A DNA stretch of 55,007 nt from an uncultured Collinsella sp. (GCA_900541885.1 UQKW01000013.1:1-55007), one strand, 5' to 3'. Counted from the stretch's first letter, positions 33,677-41,663 are shown. Notes: a model not told the origin generated them from the letters alone. Numbers and translations are program-made.

Positions 33677-34489
33677 ATGACAGCTATCGATCGAGACCGG
33701 GCGCGCGCGGCCTTCAAAAGCTACACCGATGCCTACGACGCCACCAACCCACGCATCGCGCTCAAAATCGAGCATACGTACCACGTGGCCAAGGCATGCG
33801 ATGCCGTAGCGCGCGAGCAGGGCTGGTCGTCAGAAGATATTGACCTGGCATGGCTTTGCGGCCTGCTACACGATATGGGCCGCTTTGAGCAGCTGCGACG
33901 CTGGGACACCTTTAAGGACGCCGAGAGCATGAGCCATGCGGCGCTGGGCATCGAGGTCCTCTTTGGCGAGAATCCCGCCGATGCACCCGCCGTAACGAGC
34001 ATCCGCGACTTTATCGATGACCCGGCAGAAGATGAGCTCATCCGAGCGAGCATTGCCTATCACAGCGATTTCCGTCTACCCGCGCAGCTCGACGTGCGCA
34101 CGCGAAGCTTCTGCGATATCGTGCGCGATGGTGACAAGATCGACATTATGCGCACCATCGCCGACAGCACCGTCGACACCATCCTCAAGGTGGACGAGAA
34201 GACGTTTCTCGGCAGCCGTTTTTCGTCGCCGACACTTGCCGCCTTTGACGAGCACCGCTGCGTCGCACGCGATGAGCGCAATGAGCCCGCCGACTTCTTG
34301 GTGGGGCTTGTCTGCTTTATGTTTGAGCTCGTCTATCCGACAAGCCGTGCGCTGGCGCGCGAACAGGGCGATATCCACCGCCTGCTCGACGCGCCCTTTG
34401 GCATTACACAGCCCTTTACCGACCCCGTCACGCAGGCAACCTGGAGCCGCCTAAAGGACGAGATGCGCGACTGGCTGGCGCGCGCCTAG
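33677..34489 (+). CDS. HD-domain phosphohydrolase
   Basis: A 270-residue single-domain protein with the HD superfamily motif: an upstream His in IEHTYHVAKACDAVA, then LLHDMGRFEQLRRW (HD pair), a middle IAYHSDF, and a distal Asp in VRDGDKIDIMRT. This is a metal-dependent phosphohydrolase, likely acting on nucleotides. It lacks the synthetase, TGS or response-regulator domains of Rel and HD-GYP proteins. It is convergent with etfA, and the two genes share a four-base CTAG in which both stop codons lie. Confidence 0.88.
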   Translation: MTAIDRDRARAAFKSYTDAYDATNPRIALKIEHTYHVAKACDAVAREQGWSSEDIDLAWLCGLLHDMGRFEQLRRWDTFKDAESMSHAALGIEVLFGENPADAPAVTSIRDFIDDPAEDELIRASIAYHSDFRLPAQLDVRTRSFCDIVRDGDKIDIMRTIADSTVDTILKVDEKTFLGSRFSSPTLAAFDEHRCVARDERNEPADFLVGLVCFMFELVYPTSRALAREQGDIHRLLDAPFGITQPFTDPVTQATWSRLKDEMRDWLARA

Positions 34490-35691
34490 CGCTCAAGCTG
34501 GGCCAGCAGCTCCTCGACGACCTCGACGGCGTCCCCAACAACCTTGTACTGGGCAGCACCGAAAATGGGGGCATCCGGGTCCTCGTTGATGGCGATAATG
34601 CACTCCGCCCCACCGATACCGGCAAGATGCTGGATGGCGCCCGAAACACCGATACTCACGAGAAGCTTGGGCGAAACCGATACGCCCGTCTGGCCAATCT
34701 GGTGGCGATACTCCAGCCAACCCGCCTCCACGACGGGACGCGTGCAACCAAGCTCGGCACCCAGGGCATCGGCGAGTTTTCGCATCAGCGGCAGGTTTTT
34801 CTTGGAACCAATGCCGCGGCCCACCACGACCAAGCGCTCGGCATCGGCGATTGAGACCTGCTGCCCCCACTCCTCGGCGGGAATCGAGATCTCGACACGA
34901 GCCTTAGCATCATCCGCAAGAGATATCTGGGCAATCGTGCCGGAGCGGCCGTAGTCAAAGTCGGGCGCCTTAAAGATGCCGGGACGAACCGTTGCCATCT
35001 GGGGACGATGATTGGGGCAGACGATGGTGGCCATTAGGTTGCCGCCAAACGCCGGACGCGTCTGTTGCAGCAGTCCCGTCTCCGTATCCATCGAAAGTAC
35101 GGTGCAGTCAGCCGTAAGGCCCGTCTGCAAACGCACGGCAACGCCGGGTGCCAGTTCGCGACCAAAAGCGGTCGCGCCGTATAGGATGGCCTCGGGTTTG
35201 CGTTCGGCTACCAAATCGCAGATCAAGCGGGCGTAGACCTCCGCATCGTTTTGGCGCAGGCGCTCGTCGCGACAGGCCAGGACTTCGTCGGCGCCCGCGC
35301 AAACCAGATGCTCCAGGTCCCCGAGCGAGCCCTCGGGGCTCATGCCGACCAGTGCCACCAGACGGCAGCCGCGAGCATCGGCAAGCTCGCGCCCCTTGCC
35401 CATAAGCTCATAGGCAACGGGAGTCACCGTATCGTGCTCGTCGGTCTGCACGAAGACCCAAATGTCTCGATATGCATCAAGGTCCACCGCATCAGCGGCC
35501 TCGTCACACTCGATCGAGATAGCGTTGACAGGGCAGGCGTCGACGCACCCACCGCATAGGATACAGCCGTCGGTTACGCGGGCGCATCGGTTGGGACGCT
35601 CGCCCTCCACCACAATGCCGCCCGAGGCGCAGGCGCGAACGCAGCGACCGCAGCCGATACAGGCTTCGCTATCGATAATCAGTCCGCTCAT
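34486..35691 (-). CDS. etfA: Electron transfer flavoprotein alpha subunit with N-terminal ferredoxin domain
   Basis: A 401-residue EtfA. Residues 1-60 form a two-cluster ferredoxin domain: CIGCGRCVRAC (Cys 11, 14, 17, 21) and CILCGGCVDACP (Cys 43, 46, 49, 53), plus an extra Cys36. The rest is EtfA, ending in the FAD-binding signature: RPVVEAGWLEYRHQIGQTG, SIGVSGAIQHLAG and AINEDPDAPIFGAAQYKVVGD. Ferredoxin-fused EtfA is known in the LctBCD and CarCDE complexes of Acetobacterium, where it supports electron bifurcation. It starts immediately after the etfB stop. The ferredoxin fusion and the neighbouring GlcD-type oxidase point to a bifurcating dehydrogenase rather than the fatty-acid ETF. Confidence 0.93.
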   Translation of the reverse strand: MSGLIIDSEACIGCGRCVRACASGGIVVEGERPNRCARVTDGCILCGGCVDACPVNAISIECDEAADAVDLDAYRDIWVFVQTDEHDTVTPVAYELMGKGRELADARGCRLVALVGMSPEGSLGDLEHLVCAGADEVLACRDERLRQNDAEVYARLICDLVAERKPEAILYGATAFGRELAPGVAVRLQTGLTADCTVLSMDTETGLLQQTRPAFGGNLMATIVCPNHRPQMATVRPGIFKAPDFDYGRSGTIAQISLADDAKARVEISIPAEEWGQQVSIADAERLVVVGRGIGSKKNLPLMRKLADALGAELGCTRPVVEAGWLEYRHQIGQTGVSVSPKLLVSIGVSGAIQHLAGIGGAECIIAINEDPDAPIFGAAQYKVVGDAVEVVEELLAQLER

Positions 35692-36513
35692 CTATGCCAT
35701 CCCCTCGATGATCTTGGCAAGTTTTGCCGCCTGCTCGGACGCCGTTCCGTCAACGGCCTCGCACGTTTGGTCACGGTCGGGCACAAACGAGCGCACGACC
35801 TGTGTCGGCGACCCGGCAAGACCGCAACGCGCGGGGTCGGCGTTCACGTCGGCGGCACTGACCACGCGCACGTCCGCCTCCTCCGCCGCGCGGATACCGG
35901 CAATACTCGGCATACGCAACTGGCCAATCTCCTTGGCAGTCGTCATCGCGCACGGCATCTCAAGGTACACCGTCTCCTCGCCGGCATCGCATCCGTGAAC
36001 GAGCGCCAGCGAGCCACAGGTCGTAAAGCCCGCGCTCTGCACGCAGCTCACGTCGGTCACGCAGGGAATATCAAAGGCACCGGCAAGCTCGGGACCAATC
36101 TGGGCCGTATCGCCATCCACCGCCATCTTGCCGCAGATGAGCAGGTCGAAGTCCTCGTCGAGCGCCTCGATGCCGCACTTGAGGGCATAGGTGGTTGCCA
36201 GGGTATCGGCACCTGCAAAGGCGCGATCGGTCAGCAGCAGCGCGTCGTCGGCACCGCGGGCGATGCAGTCGCGCAGCAGCGACTCGGTCGCGGGGATGCC
36301 CATCGACACCACCGTTACGCGCACGTCCATGCCAAAGCCGATAAAGTCGTCTTTCAGCGCCAGCGCGCATTCCAAAGCGCTCGCATCAAAGGGATTAATG
36401 ACCGCCTGCTTGCCATCACGCACGATAGTATTGGTCTTGGGGTCCATCTTGACCTCGGTGCTTCCGGGCACCGCCTTGACGCACACCACCATATGGAAAT
36501 CACTCATCTTCAC
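35692..36513 (-). CDS. etfB: Electron transfer flavoprotein beta subunit
   Basis: A 273-residue EtfB with MVVCVKAVPGSTEVKMDP at the N-terminus, NPFDASALECALALKD, ARGADDALLLTDRAFAGAD, CGKMAVDGDTAQIGPELA and a C-terminal Arg/Ala segment. In bifurcating ETFs this subunit holds the FAD that splits electron pairs. GTG at 36513 overlaps the upstream oxidase stop as GTGA, with AAAGGGG four bases before it; ATG at 36507 is an alternative start. It abuts etfA. Gene order is oxidase, etfB, etfA. Confidence 0.93.
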   Translation of the reverse strand: MKMSDFHMVVCVKAVPGSTEVKMDPKTNTIVRDGKQAVINPFDASALECALALKDDFIGFGMDVRVTVVSMGIPATESLLRDCIARGADDALLLTDRAFAGADTLATTYALKCGIEALDEDFDLLICGKMAVDGDTAQIGPELAGAFDIPCVTDVSCVQSAGFTTCGSLALVHGCDAGEETVYLEMPCAMTTAKEIGQLRMPSIAGIRAAEEADVRVVSAADVNADPARCGLAGSPTQVVRSFVPDRDQTCEAVDGTASEQAAKLAKIIEGMA

Positions 36514-38111
36514 GCGTCCCCTTTCTGGACGAGTTCATCCAAGAGCTTCTCCGTAAACAGGTTGCCGCGACCCAGCTGGCCGGCAGGGTCGAGCTGGAGT
36601 TTGAGACGCGCCGACTCGACCATGGCCTCGCGGCCGTACATCGTCTCCAAGAAGCCCGCCTTGATCTTGCCGACGCCGTGCTCGGCAGAAACGGCACCGC
36701 CCATGGCCGTGACCTCGGAAGCCCACTGGGCAAAGAGTTCTCCACCACGACGGTAGTCCTGCGCATCGCGCGGCAGGATGTTCACATGCAGATGGTTGTT
36801 ACCGATGTGCCCCCAGGCAGCAGATTCAAGCCCGCTTTCGGCCAGCGTGCGGCGATAGAGGGCCACGACATCGGCAAGGCGTGCATTGGGCACCGACATA
36901 TCCGATCCCAGCTTGGTAATGGTGGGGTCGATGCGGCGACGCTCGTCAATGAGCATATTGACGCTCTCGGGGACCGCATGGCGGAAGAACCGCTGGCACT
37001 CGCGATCAACCTCGGTGCGCGCGACCCATGTCGCATCGTCGCGGCCACCCGCAAACTCGAGCACCCATCCCAGGTGGTACAGTTCCTCGGTCGCCTGGGC
37101 CTCGTCATCGCAGTCGAGCTCCACGTACACACAGACCTTGGCCTCTTTGTCGAGCGCCGGCAGCGAGGCAAACGCCGTCGACTGCTCGCGCTGGCGACGT
37201 AGAATATCCAGGGCGCCAGCGTCGAAGTACTCGATGGCAGCCGCATGGGACAGGACAGGACGCACGGAATCGGTAAAGGACACGGCCTTGTCTTCGCTAT
37301 CGAAAAAGCAGCTCACACCCCAAACGACCGCAGGCGCCGCCTGCAGGGCAATCTCGAGCTCGGTGATAACGCCGAGCGTGCCGCAAGCACCGATAAAGAG
37401 GTCGATGGCGTCCATTTCGTCCGCAACGAAATAGCCTGAGGCATTTTTTGTCTTGGGCATGGTATAGCCGGGAAGATCGAGCTCGAGCGTACGACCCACT
37501 GCCGTCACGAGCGACAGGTGGCGGCCCTGGGCAAAAGCCTCGCCGCGCTGAAGCTCAAGCAAATCGCCATCAGTTAGCGCGACGTGGAGTCCCGTGATAT
37601 GTGGGCGCATGGGACCGTAGGCGTAGCTGCGGGCACCAGAGGCGTTACATGCCGCCATGCCGCCCAGACAGGCAGATGCCTCGGTGGGATCGGTGGGAAA
37701 GAACTGCTCGGGGGCCTCTTGGAACTCCTCGTAGGCCTCAAGCGATGCCTGGTCCCAACCAGCAGTCGGCAGCACCTTCTTGCTCAGCTGTTTGCGCAGC
37801 TCCGAGAGCACAACGCCCGGCTCCACGCGCAGCAGAAATTGGCCTTGTTCATCGCGGCGAAGGCCCAAGTAGCGATTCATACGGGAAGTATTGAGGATAT
37901 GCCCGCCGTGGGGCACGGCACCGGCGGCAAGGCCGGTTCGGGCGCCCTGAACCGTTACCGGGACACGCTCGGCATGGAGCTTTTCCAAAATGGCACGGAC
38001 CTCGTCTTCCGTTGTCGGAAACGAGATGCTCGAGGCCTCGCCCGATGCGCGAGACTCATCGCGACCATACTCTTCGAACTCGTCGGTGAAGGGTTTGATG
38101 GTTGCAGACAC
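36510..38111 (-). CDS. FAD-binding oxidase, GlcD/lactate dehydrogenase-like
   Basis: A 533-residue flavoprotein of the vanillyl-alcohol-oxidase superfamily. The N-terminal FAD-binding domain carries VPVTVQGARTGLAAGAVPHGG, CLGGMAACNASGARSYAYG and GACGTLGVITELEIAL. The C-terminal FAD-oxidase domain ends with SAEHGVGKIKAGFLETMYG and LKLQLDPAGQLGRGNLF, typical of D-lactate or glycolate dehydrogenases. GTG start with AAAGGGGGAG upstream. As first gene of an operon with etfB and ferredoxin-type etfA it matches LctD of bifurcating lactate dehydrogenase. The expected reaction is lactate oxidation coupled to NAD+ reduction, driven by reduced ferredoxin. The 2-hydroxyacid specificity is inferred only. 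Confidence 0.88.
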   Translation of the reverse strand: MSATIKPFTDEFEEYGRDESRASGEASSISFPTTEDEVRAILEKLHAERVPVTVQGARTGLAAGAVPHGGHILNTSRMNRYLGLRRDEQGQFLLRVEPGVVLSELRKQLSKKVLPTAGWDQASLEAYEEFQEAPEQFFPTDPTEASACLGGMAACNASGARSYAYGPMRPHITGLHVALTDGDLLELQRGEAFAQGRHLSLVTAVGRTLELDLPGYTMPKTKNASGYFVADEMDAIDLFIGACGTLGVITELEIALQAAPAVVWGVSCFFDSEDKAVSFTDSVRPVLSHAAAIEYFDAGALDILRRQREQSTAFASLPALDKEAKVCVYVELDCDDEAQATEELYHLGWVLEFAGGRDDATWVARTEVDRECQRFFRHAVPESVNMLIDERRRIDPTITKLGSDMSVPNARLADVVALYRRTLAESGLESAAWGHIGNNHLHVNILPRDAQDYRRGGELFAQWASEVTAMGGAVSAEHGVGKIKAGFLETMYGREAMVESARLKLQLDPAGQLGRGNLFTEKLLDELVQKGDA

Positions 38112-38295
38112 GCGAACTCCCCCTTTAGCTAACTACAGTGTTTGCAGGGAGATGTTACCGCATCGTTTCGTCGACGTGTTCGAGACCGTCTCCATAATTG
38201 GCGATTTTTACGTTCGTGCAATTCGGCGAGCGGCTTGATTTCCTCGGCAGACGATGCTTTTGACACATATGGCCCCGCCGTCGCCGACCGCGCGA

Positions 38296-38324
38296 TTGTC
38301 GCTTGAAAAAAGTTGGAGTATTTT
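38296..38324 (+). promoter_or_regulatory. Candidate promoter of the surface-protein operon
   Basis: TTGTCG (38296-38301), 17-bp spacer, TATTTT (38319-38324), about 134 bp before the first ATG. Spacing is optimal and both hexamers match the consensus at four or five positions. Confidence 0.4.
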
Positions 38325-38354
38325 TTGCCGCCTTTTACCTGCGGAGACACCAAT

Positions 38355-38384
38355 CCGTCAAGCATTTGGTCAGCAATTGGTCAA
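38355..38384 (+). repeat. Direct GTCA repeats in the operon leader, possible operator
   Basis: TTGGTCA occurs at 38366-38372 and 38377-38383, 11 bp apart (one helical turn). A weaker CCGTCAA lies 12 bp before the first. Such phasing is typical of a protein-binding site; the regulator is unknown. Confidence 0.4.
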
Positions 38385-38457
38385 GTAGTGGCTGATACCG
38401 TCGGCATCGACAGCCAAAACCGACAGAAGTTTTGGCCCCAGAAGCAGGGAGGTTCCC

Positions 38458-38754
38458 ATGGCATATTACTGGCCCCAGTACGGCATCGCCATCGAAGTCG
38501 ACGACGATCCCCATCTCCTGCCTTTCGACGAAGAGGCATTCCCCGATACGACGGTCTACCACGTTACCACCGATGTGATCTGCGACCCCGAGTCGTTCTC
38601 GGCGCTCGCCCACCGCATCGCGCATATCCACGACATCGAGCTCCCTCCCGACTTCGACGAGCTTGTCTACTCACGCCGCCTGATGCTTCACATGCTCTTT
38701 GGAGCGAACCCGTCCACCTTTGCGCGCATCTATACCGCCAAGGATGCCGCATGA
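38458..38754 (+). CDS. Small conserved-looking protein of unknown function
   Basis: A 98-residue acidic, soluble protein with no signal peptide. GGGAGG lies six bases before the ATG, which makes the start secure. The pattern YYWPQYGIAIEVDDDPH, a strand TTVYHVTTDVI, then a helix PESFSALAHRIAHI vaguely resembles the C-terminal half of small DUF559-like nuclease folds. The usual lysine and central helix are missing, so this is only a hint. It may be a truncated relic or a separate family. Its stop overlaps the next start as ATGA, so it belongs to the exported-protein operon. Confidence 0.75.
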   Translation: MAYYWPQYGIAIEVDDDPHLLPFDEEAFPDTTVYHVTTDVICDPESFSALAHRIAHIHDIELPPDFDELVYSRRLMLHMLFGANPSTFARIYTAKDAA

Positions 38755-39260
38755 GCGCGAAGAAGCCACCCCACTTTGCAGGCCTGGGTCGTCGCAAGAA
38801 GCTCATCGTTGCCTGCTTGGCCATCGTCTGTGCCCTTGTCGCCGTAGGACTATACGCTTGGCAGTCGCAGCCCGTACCCGAGGCGGGCGCTTCGGTTACG
38901 ACGGCCGAGGGCAAAACGCGTCAGGAAATCCAAGATGAGCTCGACGCCATCGTCCGCGACAACATGATGACGATTTCGGTAGCACCGGTCGCTCAGCTGC
39001 AGGAGGACGGCAAGCTGCGCGTCAACGTGCAAAACGTCCAAGACAATAAATTTCCCCAGCGATTCCGCGTCATCCAAAACGACGAGACCATGTACGAATC
39101 CGGTGTGGTCGAGACCGGCAAAACGGTCGAGACATGCCCCGCCGGCGACATCGAGGAAGGTGAGGCGTATATCGAGATCCAGGCGCTTGACGCCAAGACC
39201 TATGACAGCCACGGCAACCCGACGCGCGTCAAGGTACGGGTTGAGCAAACCGAGAACTAG
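38751..39260 (+). CDS. Membrane-anchored extracytoplasmic protein of unknown function
   Basis: A 169-residue protein. After a basic N-terminus (GLGRRKK) a single hydrophobic segment, LIVACLAIVCALVAVGLYAW, acts as a signal anchor. The remainder is extracytoplasmic, beginning with a helical AEGKTRQEIQDELDAIVRDN stretch and then a beta-rich domain (VNVQNVQDNKFPQRFRVIQN, then ESGVVETGKTVETCP). The latter resembles an immunoglobulin-like fold carrying one Cys. I do not recognise the family. The ATG overlaps the preceding stop by four bases, so translation is coupled. Together with the three following exported proteins it suggests a surface complex. Confidence 0.8.
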   Translation: MSAKKPPHFAGLGRRKKLIVACLAIVCALVAVGLYAWQSQPVPEAGASVTTAEGKTRQEIQDELDAIVRDNMMTISVAPVAQLQEDGKLRVNVQNVQDNKFPQRFRVIQNDETMYESGVVETGKTVETCPAGDIEEGEAYIEIQALDAKTYDSHGNPTRVKVRVEQTEN

Positions 39261-39349
39261 CTTTCCGGCCGACGCGGCACCGCACGCAATTCACCAGCAT
39301 TCGTCCAATCATCGCGGGGACGGCCCGCGGCGAATAGAAAGGAACGACC

Positions 39350-39949
39350 ATGGACATCACCAGGAACATGAACGGAGCCAGAGCGCTCGTCGTGGGCGCA
39401 GGGCTCGCGCTCGCGCTCGCAATGGGCGCCGTCCCGACGCCAGCTATGGCAGCCGGGCGCGTTGGAACCACGAAAGTAATGGTCAGGACCGAGATCGACA
39501 ACGTTGAGTTCAAAGTTCCGACGGTTATCCCCTTCGTCGCCAAGGCCGACGGCACGCTTCAGGGCCCCTCAGAAGACGCGACCACCATCGACAATCATTC
39601 GGCCTACGGCATCCATGTCACCAACATGAAGATCGACGCCATGAACACCTGGACCATTGCCGCCGACGCCAAGGCCGGAACCGCACAGAACTCCATCGAC
39701 TTTAAGGTCGGCCCCGACGGCGCACTCCAAAACGCCAGCGCCGCAATGCAGGAGACGGGCCTCGATCTTTCCAAGAACGCAGCCTTCGACATGGGCTACC
39801 AGGGCATTGCCGGCGGCACGGACAAAATTAAGCTCAAGACAAGCGGAAACGTCGCCCGCGTCACGCGCGACATCTTCCGCGTAACCGGCGAAGGCGATCA
39901 GGTTGCAACGATCACCTGGACGGTCGAGCCCGGTGCGCACACGGCATAA
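39350..39949 (+). CDS. Secreted beta-rich protein of unknown function
   Basis: A 199-residue protein with a clear signal peptide, hydrophobic core ALVVGAGLALALAMGAVP and cleavage near AMA-AG. The mature part is about 165 residues and beta-rich. The segment KVPTVIPFVAKADGTLQGPS followed by IDNHSAYGIHVTNMKID and a Trp resembles the layout of TasA/camelysin-like or WxL-type surface proteins seen in Gram-positives. That similarity is by eye and uncertain. There is no sortase motif or membrane tail, so it is either released or held by partners. AAAGGAACG precedes the ATG. The next gene starts inside its 3' end. Confidence 0.82.
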   Translation: MDITRNMNGARALVVGAGLALALAMGAVPTPAMAAGRVGTTKVMVRTEIDNVEFKVPTVIPFVAKADGTLQGPSEDATTIDNHSAYGIHVTNMKIDAMNTWTIAADAKAGTAQNSIDFKVGPDGALQNASAAMQETGLDLSKNAAFDMGYQGIAGGTDKIKLKTSGNVARVTRDIFRVTGEGDQVATITWTVEPGAHTA

Positions 39950-40214
39950 GGCCGTCGCCCTGGCCGCCGCCGTCAGCATCCTAGCGTTTGGGCCAGCCAT
40001 GGCCTTTGCCCAGCAAGAACAGGCGCAGGCCGCCACGCAAGTGACGGTCGACCTCTCGGAGCTCGACCGCGGCGACCGCGAGGAACCGTTGGCGCAGACA
40101 GGCGACAGACGATGGCTCTTGGCAGCAGGCGCCACAGCAGCAGGCGCGGGAACCGCCGGCCTCGGTCTGCACATCAAACGCAGCCAGAAACAAAACACGG
40201 ACAGGCCGCACTAA
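39933..40214 (+). CDS. Small wall-anchored protein with LAQTG sorting signal
   Basis: About 93 residues from a GTG at 39933. It has an N-terminal signal peptide (hydrophobic AVALAAAVSILAFGPAMAFA), a short mature region of only about 25 residues, then LAQTG at residues 53-57, a hydrophobic stretch (WLLAAGATAAGAGTAGLGLHI) and a basic tail (KRSQK). This is the three-part sortase sorting signal with Ala-Gln in place of the usual Pro-x. The start overlaps the previous stop by 17 bp; an upstream ATG at 39903 would delay the signal peptide. The very short mature part suggests an anchor or linker for partner proteins. No sortase gene lies in the window. Confidence 0.75.
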   Translation: MRTRHKAVALAAAVSILAFGPAMAFAQQEQAQAATQVTVDLSELDRGDREEPLAQTGDRRWLLAAGATAAGAGTAGLGLHIKRSQKQNTDRPH

Positions 40215-40232
40215 ATTAGCTAAGGAGACCCC

Positions 40233-41663
40233 ATGGCATCGAAGAACCTTTTGCCCGTCGTCGCACTCTGCGGCGCGCTCGCAACCGGAACGTCTGTCGC
40301 CGCTTGGGCGGCTCCCGTCATGGCAGACTCCTTACCAGCAGCCCTAAGTTCCGCACCAAATCCATCGAGCGCCATTGCGTGCAAGCGTTTTTCGATCGCA
40401 CAGGCCGCAATCTCGACCTCGGGATGTCTTCGTCGTAATACGGACGGCTCGATAGTCGTGGATATCGATCGTTCGAACAAGGCAAACGGCTCCCGGGCGG
40501 GGTGCGCCGTCTGCACGTGGCGCTCGGCTGTGCTCGATGCAGATGGCGATCCATGCAATTTAGAGCTGCGCATCGACATCGCTTCGGTCGATGACTCGGC
40601 GAACGGAGCGAAGGTCGCCTTCGACGGTACGTTTTTTGAGAAAGGAGGCGGTATATGTCTGGGCTGCGCCGCCGCGAATGCAGACGATGCGCAGCCCACC
40701 CTCTCATTCACGGCATCATTGCGGCTGACCAAAGCCGGCACCGATGCCATCGCGGCGGGAGAAGCGTCCCTGCTGTTCTACGCCGTCAGTACCAAAGACA
40801 CAGACGCTCATTTCGAGAAGCCAGCCGGATCACTCAGCCTTACACGAGGGATAGAGGCAGGTCCTTTTGAAATCGATTCCCACGCGCAAAGCAGGCAACG
40901 CATTCTTGCCGACCCGGCGCTTCTCGAAATGGAGTGGAACGGATCCGGAGCTATCGGAATTCTCCCCTCCGCGTTTGACGCCAAGACGCTCCCCCCAAAC
41001 GACGAACCCATCAACGCAACCATACAAGAAGAGAGCGCGGACAAAGAAGCAGGTGCGGGCGACACGCCGTCGCCGACAAACAGCGTCCCAGCTTCTCTCG
41101 AAGCACCGAATGAACCCGCTACCGATCCAAACGATTCCGAACTCGCGGACAGTCTGGGGCTTGCTGATCCTCAAGAGATCGATGAAGGTAACTGCTGCGT
41201 GCTTGCCGCGCTCGACCACACAGAGGTCATCGACGCTGCGAACATCGAAGTTGCCGCCGCCAATCAACCCGTCCGCAAGTCGGCCATCATCGCATTTCCC
41301 GAATCCATCGAAGTCGTCTTTTTGCCATCGGGCGAGGTCGTGGCCCCAACACTGCTCACCTTGTTGGGCGCCAAGAATACTCGAAACGAAATTAAAAAGG
41401 TCACGGTTGTCGACCCTGCAACCACCGCCAAGCTGCGTCTATACGCCGTTGCTCCAGATGGAGGCAAGACCTTGGAATTCGATGGCGACACACTCCTAGC
41501 CTGGCGGCGTCTGGACATTATGCAAGACGTCTCGTATCAGATCGAACTCGAAGGGTTTGATCGTGCCCGCGATGCCAATATCATCGCCGCGGCTATTGAA
41601 TTCCCGCAGCGGCTTATGACACTGCGCTTTGAATACTATCCCTATGTCCCGACAACCACCTGA
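40233..41663 (+). CDS. Large secreted Cys-containing protein of unknown function
   Basis: A 476-residue protein with a signal peptide (LLPVVALCGALATGTSVAAWAAPVM region). The first mature domain contains clustered Cys pairs: CAVCTW and GGGICLGCAAA, plus single Cys at SGCLRR and DPCNLE. This suggests disulfides or metal binding. A disordered acidic Pro/Ser/Thr/Glu linker follows (around residues 255-310), then NCCVLAALDHTEV and a C-terminal beta-rich domain. No LPxTG-type motif is present. TAAGGAGA precedes the ATG. It is the last gene of the exported-protein operon. Family not recognised. Confidence 0.8.
   Translation: MASKNLLPVVALCGALATGTSVAAWAAPVMADSLPAALSSAPNPSSAIACKRFSIAQAAISTSGCLRRNTDGSIVVDIDRSNKANGSRAGCAVCTWRSAVLDADGDPCNLELRIDIASVDDSANGAKVAFDGTFFEKGGGICLGCAAANADDAQPTLSFTASLRLTKAGTDAIAAGEASLLFYAVSTKDTDAHFEKPAGSLSLTRGIEAGPFEIDSHAQSRQRILADPALLEMEWNGSGAIGILPSAFDAKTLPPNDEPINATIQEESADKEAGAGDTPSPTNSVPASLEAPNEPATDPNDSELADSLGLADPQEIDEGNCCVLAALDHTEVIDAANIEVAAANQPVRKSAIIAFPESIEVVFLPSGEVVAPTLLTLLGAKNTRNEIKKVTVVDPATTAKLRLYAVAPDGGKTLEFDGDTLLAWRRLDIMQDVSYQIELEGFDRARDANIIAAAIEFPQRLMTLRFEYYPYVPTTT

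Larger units (their letters stand above)
38112..38457. other. Intergenic region between the oxidase and surface-protein operons
   Basis: 346 bp without a supported gene. The left half should hold the promoter of the minus-strand oxidase operon. The right half holds a candidate plus-strand promoter (38296-38324) and direct repeats with TTGGTCA (38355-38384). Base composition is lower in GC around 38300-38390 than in the genes. Confidence 0.6.

Noticed and set aside
38129..38365. A 78-codon minus-strand open frame between the oxidase operon and the surface operon
   Set aside because: No convincing start signal and it covers the candidate promoter and repeats of the plus-strand operon; I could not support it as a gene.
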